Assembly: GCA_026874595.1 (NCBI GenBank) | Contig: CM049319.1 | Coordinates: 60,458,917-60,522,916 of the forward strand | DNA length: 64,000 nt | DNA from: Sipunculus nudus | Lineage: Eukaryota > Annelida > Sipuncula > Golfingiida > Sipunculidae | Reading direction: 5' to 3' | Shown: positions 61,456-64,000 of the stretch, in pieces | Position numbering within the stretch: the first letter of the stretch is position 1 | Layout of the letters: each line of letters opens with the position of its first letter | Translations under genes and position numbers: made by a program | Notes under the pieces: model-generated | Database searches by the model: none | The model's input: only the letters and a program-made list of their open reading frames with translations | Told to the model about the DNA's origin: nothing

Positions 61456-63209
61456 GATAATAATGATAATAATAATAATAATAATAACAATAATAATAAT
61501 AATAATAATAATTTCGTTCAGGGTCAGCAGAGCCGGTTGATACCTACGATTACCTTTGGTGCCATATCCATCGCTGCTGCTTTGTCGGCGCTCTTTTTAC
61601 CAGAAACCAAAGGCCGCGCCCTGCCGGATACATTTGAGTATATGAAAACTTCTGACAGGTACGCTGTCCTGCTTCTCTCTATATCATTATTCAATATGCA
61701 TTGATTTTCCTTTAGTGTAAATTAGGGAATGGCTCGTCTGAGACAAAACACACACACACACATATATTTATATATATATTGGGTAAATGGGTACAAGTAT
61801 TTATACACCTACACTTTTCGATAATACGAAGCGCCGTTTTCCCGAATGCCGTTTTTTTTCCCCGAAAATCCCGATGGTACTTATTCAAGCTGAGCAGTGA
61901 ATCTGTCATCTGCAGGCGTAGGTGCTGTCGTAAGCTGTCGCCAGGTGACGTGGGTTGTCGTAGGTGCTGTCGTAGGCTGTCGCTAGGTGACATGGGTTAT
62001 CGTCGGTGCTGTCGTGGGCTGTCGTTACTTTATACAAAGCCCAACCTTGTCTCGGGCTCTTCACATATGACAGGGTCGAGACTCGTCGAAGCTTGTCGCG
62101 GGAGGACGTTGCATGAATTCTGGTGTCGTAGGTTTTCGCCAGTGTGGTCGTTAGTTGTCGTAGATGTGGTCGTAGGTTGTCATAGATGATTGTCCTTTGT
62201 TACGTTGATTGTGTCACCGGTTTTCCACAGTTTGGTGTAGCTTGACGTCTCATAGGCGTCCACCATTTGTAGCTTGTCGTAGTGGGGGTCCTGTCGCCTA
62301 ATTTTCGGCGACCAGCCAGGACTGAGACGATCGCCAGCAGTCGCCTCCAAAGACGCCTAAGTGGGACACCCCAATAACTTGTCGAATACAAAATGTGACC
62401 CAGAGCCAGAGAGCCGCAACTCAAAGATAAATTATAATTATCCATATGATAGGTAGGCTCCACGATCGTTCAAAATCGTTTAAACCCTCGCCTTTCACTC
62501 GCTGTACGTGTGCTGCACTGGCGCCGCCTTAGGCTGTAAAAGAAACCGAGATTCACCAATGGTGATACCATTTGACCTTCCCATCCCTAGACTTTGTTAA
62601 AAAAGGGACACGCACGTATCCTTAAAGCAGGTTAGACTGATCTTTGTCAATTATGCTCTGCAATAAATTCAATATTTTTTATATATCCCGGTGGTCAATT
62701 ACGTAGTTCAAAAAGAAACGTCCTGTTCAACGGGTAAAATAGCATTAGGTTAATCATTAACCGTCGTGGGTATTTTTTTTTTTGCTAGACCGTTGACCGT
62801 TTTCCGATAATTCGTTTTTCCGAACATAATGTTTGTCCCCCGACGCTTTGGGAAAAAAGCGACGCTCTGCCGGATCCCTTTGAGGATATTAAAACATCTG
62901 ACAGATAAACTGTCCCACCTCTCTCTATGTCAATATTCAGTATGGATTGATTTCCTTCAGTGCATATCAGGAAATGGCTCGTCTGAGACATCAAACACAC
63001 ACACATACACAATTCTTTTTCAATAATACCATAAATATATCGATAACGCATACCACTTCCACTCATTCAGTGAAACATCTTTTTTGTTTTATTACTTTTT
63101 TAATGAAACCGGCATTATTTAATCAAATTTCAGGAAGACGTCAACGAGAGGAAATGGTGCCAATTTCAGTGACGTTGAAACCATGTTTGAAGAAGACACA
63201 TCTGTTTGA
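33517..63209 (+). CDS. SLC22-family organic cation/carnitine-type transporter, complete 10-exon gene (right paralog)
   Basis: Exons are 33517-33918, 47566-47669, 49020-49174, 51266-51434, 52476-52590, 55191-55273, 56342-56556, 58973-59160, 61522-61658 and 63134-63209. All introns are GT-AG, and the phases add up to 1644 nt, giving 547 residues, which is normal for SLC22. Visible landmarks: TM1 at about 14-42; a large extracellular loop at about 43-125 with three N-glycosylation sequons (N58, N66, N89) and the CNRGWQYD motif; WDLVCDRQW; the MFS signature DRVGRR after TM2; PESLRW after TM6; and LPETKGR after TM12. SLC22 members are plasma-membrane carriers of organic cations, anions or zwitterions. 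The substrate cannot be read from sequence. The TM6-TM7 cytosolic loop looks about 8 residues shorter than in human OCTs, judged from memory. The start was chosen because the same ATG context is shared with the left paralog. Confidence 0.93.
34102..34149. repeat. TA microsatellite, right intron 1
   Basis: Alternating TA with one TTT interruption, about 180 bp beyond exon 1. Confidence 0.85.
35604..36813. mobile_element. TA-flanked DNA transposon, 1.2 kb, non-autonomous (Tc1/mariner-pogo type)
   Basis: The left end CAGTATAGCGCCGTTTTCCG and the reverse complement of the right end CAGTAGAGCGCCGTGTTTCC form imperfect terminal repeats, flanked by TA at 35602 and 36814. A TA target and CAG-starting ends are known for pogo/Tigger-like members of Tc1/mariner. 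Internal open frames of 76-120 codons do not resemble a transposase that I know. Confidence 0.75.
37131..37164. repeat. TA microsatellite, right intron 1
   Basis: Pure alternating TA run inside a strongly AT-rich stretch (36830-37800) in which no feature is recognised. Confidence 0.85.
38061..38734. mobile_element. 674-bp element with ~65-bp inverted ends and GACGACA-type internal repeats
   Basis: The left end GGGCTGTCCCACTTAGGCGA is mirrored at the right end TCGCCTAAGTGGGACAGCCC, and complementarity extends to about 65 bases. The interior is built of imperfect ~45-bp repeats of CGACAACCCGCGTC and TGGCGACAGCCTACGACA. No clear target duplication. Non-coding, although the repeats leave open frames on both strands. 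A truncated relative is nested at about 61905-62372. Confidence 0.75.
38750..39850 (+). repeat. ~300-bp period tandem array
   Basis: Repeated words GAAGATGG...GACCTTGACCT, TTATAGAA and CTCAGGAACCACTTGGTGGA appear near 38750, 39357 and 39652, with a more decayed unit between. It ends at 39832 with TTTTTAGCCCACTG and CATCTGAGCTATA, an inverted form of the CAGCTGAGCTAAAAA terminus. Confidence 0.6.
39830..43735 (+). repeat. Right arm of the inverted paralogous intron 1
   Basis: Reverse complement of the left arm, best seen at 40300-40500, where the reverse strand of unit A's 5040-5180 is nearly repeated. It is split by the ~155 bp period array (41630-43440) and by a short imperfect array around CCAGGCAAGTCCAGGCA (40560-40960) that the left arm lacks. 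Confidence 0.8.
41630..43440. repeat. ~155-bp period tandem array, about 11 units
   Basis: Units share GGCCTAGAATCTTCTAA, TCCTAGGCAAATCTCCTTGG, GAAATTAGGTCATGGTGACC, GGGCCGAAAACATGATTTTG and AGACGGGGCACAAATTGTAT. GCCTAGAA starts near 41831, 41962, 42117, 42428, 42587, 42746, 43060 and 43212. A TAGCTCAGCCGACTG terminus with GTCCGGCCGTCCGG stands just left at 41548. Open frames are repeat shadows. Confidence 0.85.
44000..47165. repeat. ~340-bp period tandem array, about 9 units, each with a poly-G site
   Basis: Units share CCCCATAGCTCGAAGAATAT, GTAACAGAGACCTAATT, AGATTCTAGGTCCAGT, GTTAACAGATGACCGCATCT, CACCACCAGTCTGCAGAAAC, CATGCAAAGAATCATGGTG and ATTTTCCATTATTCTGGGG. CCATAGCTC recurs near 44341, 44624, 45289, 45610, 45956, 46302, 46654 and 46992. 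The G tract differs in length from unit to unit (6 to 18). The array ends in GGACGGCCGGATGG and GACGGACAAAGAGTGA. Confidence 0.88.
47566..47669 (+). CDS. Right SLC22 gene, exon 2 (TM2, start of MFS signature)
   Basis: The acceptor is cttcag|TGGGAC and the donor is GATCG|gtagtc, a weak donor shared with the left paralog. It encodes WDLVCDRQW, TM2 and the first part of the GALADR signature. It ends with two bases of an arginine codon that exon 3 completes. Confidence 0.92.
47922..48040. repeat. TA microsatellites, right intron 2
   Basis: Two TA runs separated by about 50 bases that include an inverted TATATATACATTTATATATA motif. Intron 2 around them (48060-48870) matches the reverse complement of left intron 2. 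Confidence 0.85.
48936..48986. repeat. TA/TG microsatellite before right exon 3
   Basis: A TA run passing into GTGTGTGTGTGTGT, ending 33 bases before the exon 3 acceptor. The left gene has an AC/GT run at the same site. Confidence 0.88.
49020..49174 (+). CDS. Right SLC22 gene, exon 3 (VGRRKI signature, TM3-TM4)
   Basis: The acceptor is cttaaacag|TGTAGG. A nearer AG would break the frame, and the chosen site gives the family motif DRVGRRKIM. The donor CTAG|gtgagt matches consensus well. The exon encodes TM3 and the start of TM4. A TA/TG microsatellite lies 34 bp before the acceptor. Confidence 0.92.
49330..49866 (+). repeat. 1.5-unit copy of the ~340-bp repeat with complete terminus
   Basis: It shares GGTGGCGCCACCAATCTACC, CCCCATAGCTCAAAGAATAT and TCCAGGTCTAGTGGTTACG with the 44000-47165 array, then GGACGGACAGGCAGACGG, CGCTATAGCTCAGATGAC and CAGCTGAGCTAAAAA. 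It is the best-preserved end of this family here. Confidence 0.75.
50672..51008 (+). mobile_element. TTA-flanked MITE, 337 bp, intron 3 of right gene
   Basis: Full-length copy with GGCCAAAA ends and TTA duplications at 50669-50671 and 51009-51011. The homologous point of the left gene's intron 3 (near 488) has no insert, which fixes the boundaries. Confidence 0.87.
51266..51434 (+). CDS. Right SLC22 gene, exon 4 (TM4-TM6)
   Basis: The acceptor attcag|TTGCAG was chosen over the internal TTGCAG because it gives VLVAEMVGDRYR, aligned with VLLTEFVGSRYR-like segments of known family members. The donor is TTGT|gtaagt. It encodes the E-x-VG-x-(K/R)-YR motif and TM5-TM6. Confidence 0.92.
51535..51872 (+). 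mobile_element. TTA-flanked MITE, 338 bp, intron 4 of right gene
   Basis: Full-length copy close to the 50672 copy in sequence, flanked by TTA at 51532-51534 and 51873-51875. It lies 38 bp from an inverted copy. Confidence 0.87.
51911..52244 (-). mobile_element. TTA-type MITE, 334 bp, inverted, intron 4 of right gene
   Basis: Same family in opposite orientation. The left flank is TTA and the right flank TCA, so one side of the duplication has mutated. With the neighbour at 51535 it forms a long inverted repeat. Confidence 0.85.
52476..52590 (+). CDS. Right SLC22 gene, exon 5 (PESLRW motif and central cytosolic loop)
   Basis: The acceptor is tttttaag|TCTGGC and the donor CTCG|gtaaag, in phase 0. 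It encodes LAPESLRWLF, the conserved start of the intracellular loop between TM6 and TM7, followed by a lysine/arginine-rich stretch. This is the region where the predicted protein is slightly short for the family. Confidence 0.9.
52943..53411. mobile_element. hAT-type MITE, 469 bp, with 8-bp target duplication
   Basis: The element runs from CAGGGGCGTCAAT to ATTGACGCCACTG, flanked on both sides by CTTGTAGG (52935-52942 and 53412-53419). 8-bp duplications and CAGxGGCG ends are known for hAT elements. The interior is poly-G, poly-C and TA repeats without coding capacity. It sits in intron 5 of the right gene. Confidence 0.88.
54484..54542. repeat. Direct repeat, first copy, containing a tRNA-complement
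   Basis: Starts TGTTACGAAGACAAATTATT and ends GATCCGGGATTCGAACCCA. A second copy starts at 54740, 256 bp away, with a few changes. A pair of direct repeats starting with TG could be tiny LTRs or two SINE tails. Confidence 0.65.
54517..54597 (-). ncRNA. tRNA-like unit with encoded CCA (tRNA-derived SINE head or tRNA pseudogene)
   Basis: On the minus strand it reads ACCGACC... TAGTGAAGCGG (A-box-like), GGTTCGAATCC (perfect B box) and GGATCGGT followed by CCA. The two acceptor arms pair at 6 of 7 positions. A genomic CCA implies retroposition. No confident anticodon arm is found, so it is probably not a working tRNA. Confidence 0.5.
54740..54798. repeat. Direct repeat, second copy
   Basis: Matches 54484-54542 with a few substitutions, including GGACCG to GGGCCG, and runs straight into a TATATATTTATT stretch. 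Confidence 0.65.
55191..55273 (+). CDS. Right SLC22 gene, exon 6 (end of loop, start of TM7)
   Basis: The acceptor is atcttcag|ACAGAA and the donor ATATG|gtaagt. It encodes TEETKASVLDLFR followed by RRNILICYFIW, matching the family pattern in which an (I/V/L)-DLF segment precedes TM7. Intron 5, upstream, is 2.6 kb and could hide a small extra exon. Confidence 0.88.
55787..55828. repeat. AAT microsatellite, right intron 6
   Basis: About 14 AAT units. The minus-strand open frame of poly-isoleucine/poly-tyrosine across it is an artefact. Confidence 0.9.
56342..56556 (+). CDS. Right SLC22 gene, exon 7 (TM7-TM9)
   Basis: The acceptor is tgtccag|GTTTGT and the donor CATCAG|gtttga. It encodes TM7, the NTTNVSGNPYLN extracellular segment, TM8, and the FVGRRILQ motif that is the second-half counterpart of the MFS DRxGRR signature. 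Confidence 0.92.
56763..56900 (-). mobile_element. tRNA-derived SINE fragment, right intron 7
   Basis: On the minus strand a B box GGTTCGATCCC (56888-56878) is followed by GGCGTGGCTATGAGAGTGGG, GGTGGTTTTCTACGG and ACTCCGGTTTCCTCCACC. The last motif is, from memory, the conserved 3' domain of SINEs spread widely in invertebrates. Confidence 0.65.
57108..57335 (+). repeat. Dispersed repeat, copy 1 (intron 7)
   Basis: GGGCGTGGT...AAA(T/A)CG(T/C)TATTCCT, GCCATTTT and GTCATAGGTCGAGTGTCGAA recur at 60588-60828 (intron 8) in the same order. The function is unknown. Confidence 0.55.
57430..58960. other. Rest of right intron 7, no gene recognised
   Basis: Around 57600-57800 short diverged repeats of TTAGC(A/C)(A/G)AG(G/C)GGACTA and GGGA(A/G)CC(C/T)TACA are visible. 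The rest is AT-rich with no feature I can support. Confidence 0.5.
58973..59160 (+). CDS. Right SLC22 gene, exon 8 (TM10-TM11)
   Basis: The acceptor tttgttgcag|ACGACA follows a long T tract and the donor is AAATC|gtatgt. It encodes FTAELVPTPVRN, the well-conserved (Y/F)-xAELxPTxxRN motif of SLC22 proteins, and the GGIVTPYFVQ segment of TM11. Confidence 0.93.
59979..60576. mobile_element. TTAA-flanked MITE-like element, 598 bp
   Basis: The left end GGCCCCTTTTCCATGCACGC mirrors the right end GCGCGTGGAAAAGGGGCC, and both are bordered by TTAA (59975-59978 and 60577-60580). TTAA targets are typical of piggyBac. A TTA duplication with an AGGCCCC end (PIF/Harbinger) is the alternative. It contains a 70-bp TA run and a poly-C run and no open frame of note. 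Confidence 0.75.
60142..60213. repeat. TA microsatellite inside the TTAA element
   Basis: Alternating TA with one TACATA interruption. It is followed near 60305-60325 by a long C run. Both lie between the inverted ends of the element. Confidence 0.88.
60588..60828 (+). repeat. Dispersed repeat, copy 2 (intron 8)
   Basis: Counterpart of 57108-57335, beginning directly after the TTAA element and containing a poly-G run near 60746-60761 where copy 1 has CACGGGGGCC. Confidence 0.55.
61371..61513. repeat. AAT microsatellite abutting the exon 9 acceptor
   Basis: Nearly uninterrupted AAT units with a few GATAAT or AAC variants end 8 bases before the acceptor AG, so the microsatellite occupies the usual branch point and pyrimidine-tract positions. 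Confidence 0.92.
61522..61658 (+). CDS. Right SLC22 gene, exon 9 (TM12, LPETKGR)
   Basis: The acceptor is ttcgttcag|GGTCAG and the donor GACAG|gtacgc. It encodes TM12 and FLPETKGRALPDTFEY, the typical SLC22 end motif. The acceptor lies directly behind an AAT microsatellite, so its pyrimidine tract is very short. Confidence 0.92.
61823..62868. mobile_element. Second TA-type transposon copy, ~1.05 kb, intron 9
   Basis: The left end GAAGCGCCGTTTTCCCGAAT and right end GACGCTTTGGG...GCGACGCTCTG match the 35604-36813 element but are more decayed. Its right half (62460-62830) is collinear with 36430-36800. A GACGACA-type element (about 61905-62372, ending ACGCCTAAGTGGGACACCCC) is nested in its left half. 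Confidence 0.65.
62868..63013 (+). pseudogene. Duplicated 3' end of exon 9 with dead donor
   Basis: It repeats 61621-61765: the coding end LPD(T/P)FEY-like through TSDR, then the intron start including TCCTTTAGTGTAAAT- and CGTCTGAGAC-like sequence and an ACACAC run. The donor GACAG|gt has become GACAG|at. It is separated from the real exon by the transposon at 61823-62868. Without an acceptor or donor it cannot act as an exon. Confidence 0.75.
63134..63209 (+). CDS. Right SLC22 gene, exon 10 (C-terminal tail and stop)
   Basis: The acceptor is aaatttcag|GAAGAC. It completes the arginine codon split from exon 9 and encodes a 24-residue acidic tail ending FEEDTSV, then TGA. The final TSV could be a class I PDZ ligand (S/T-x-V), as known for several SLC22 members; this is an inference from the last residues only. 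Confidence 0.85.
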
Positions 63210-64000
63210 TGCAGAAAATCCTATACACTGTTGTCTGATGCTAAATTCGTTAATTCTTGATTTTTATTTTGATCATCAGATGTCAATGAGCATACGATTT
63301 GCATACTTTCGGAACCCAATGATCAGATGTCAGGGTTGTCAAGTAACCAAACTGGGACTGTTATACAATGAACAATGTATGTTTGTATATATATACTTGA
63401 TCTATCATATACATCAACACAGATCAATCACTCTTTCTACAAAGCCCTTATACAATCTCATTCTTGAGAATCTATTCAAAGTTCGAATGCAGACGTTGAC
63501 ACTTGGCGTGCACAGCTCGCTCCTGCAGCATATCTTTCAGTGCATACATTTGACAACGCTGGGGTTTTCAAGGAGTGCCTTTTCGCTTTCCTCAGCCAGA
63601 GTTAATTTAATGATGAGCTAAATATAACAAACCAACCACGAATCTTTATTGACCAGTGAGTTAATCGAAGCTAGAGGCCTATGTCACGCATAAAAAATAA
63701 CGGTAGGCCTCATGAAGAAGCTACGGAGCCGCGACGCATAACTTCCTTGTCTGGTGTGATCATCCATGAACACGCTTAGATTTATGTCTTGCATGTACTT
63801 ATACTGCCTTTACTAATTAGTAATGTAATGCACCTCTACGCTTGACTGGACAATGCATAATCTGTACTTAGTGGTCGCAACAATTCTGTTCTTCTGTTGG
63901 GACCAAAATAAGTGGTAGTAAAACGAAAAAAAATGAGGTGCCCGCCATTCAGAGGTTAAAATATATTGCCTAAATAGCCGAGAAAAATCGGGACCATGAA
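63210..64000 (+). other. 3' flank of right gene
   Basis: It should contain the 3' UTR. I see no clear AATAAA in the expected range, so the transcript end is not placed. No other gene or repeat end is recognised. Confidence 0.5.

Noticed and set aside
61371-61704. 97-codon frame starting in the AAT array and running into exon 9
   Set aside because: Its first half is translated microsatellite. The real exon begins after the acceptor at 61521.
63181-63209. C-terminal TSV as a definite PDZ-binding site
   Set aside because: The match is only the last three residues. It is kept as a possibility in the exon 10 entry, not as a separate feature.
62947-63621. 224-codon open frame on + spanning the end of the gene
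   Set aside because: It crosses intron 9, the exon 10 acceptor and the 3' flank in a frame different from the transporter. The in-phase exon 10 reading explains the region better and the product has no recognisable domain.

Overview
This is eukaryotic (animal) genomic DNA. It is AT-rich, has long introns, and carries many TA/AAT microsatellites, poly-G tracts, MITEs and degenerate tandem arrays. The repeats ending in CAGCTGAGCTAAAAA after a GACGGACGG-type run are of a kind I associate with molluscan genomes, so a bivalve or gastropod is my best guess. No species can be named.

The window holds two head-to-head paralogous genes of the SLC22 (organic cation/carnitine transporter) family of the major facilitator superfamily. 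The right gene (+, 33517-63209) is complete. Ten exons join in phase to 1644 nt (547 residues plus stop) and contain the family landmarks: the CNRGWQYD loop motif, WDLVCDRQW, DRVGRR, PESLRW and LPETKGR. The left gene (-) shows exons 1-4 and runs off the window's left edge. Its exon lengths (402, 104, 155 and 169 nt) and phases equal those of the right gene. Introns also match between the two genes in inverted orientation, so the pair arose by an inverted duplication.

Layout. 1-3591: exons 4, 3 and 2 of the left gene. 4116-14497 and 14498-24223: two near-identical ~10 kb tandem units, each with one copy of left-gene exon 1, its promoter and most of intron 1. 24227-33380: intergenic DNA with a GC-rich retroelement-like patch, a TTA-flanked MITE, an orphan promoter-like block, a degenerate tandem array and a decayed hAT-like transposase gene (-). 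33380-33918: promoter and exon 1 of the right gene. 33919-47565: intron 1, with a TA-flanked DNA transposon, a GGGCTGTCCCAC-ended element, and the inverted copy of left intron 1 interrupted by ~155 bp and ~340 bp period arrays. 47566-63209: exons 2-10, with introns holding three more full TTA MITEs, a hAT MITE with an 8-bp target duplication, a tRNA-like unit, a SINE, a TTAA-flanked element and a second TA-type transposon that lies beside a duplicated piece of exon 9. 63210-64000: 3' flank.

The most notable points are the ~10 kb tandem unit, which is either a recent duplication giving two first exons or two haplotypes assembled in tandem; the inverted paralog pair, which preserves an empty insertion site for one MITE; and the TE-linked duplication of the end of exon 9. 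I found no bacterial-type operon, CRISPR array or clearly new molecular system. Most small open frames here are chance or repeat-derived.
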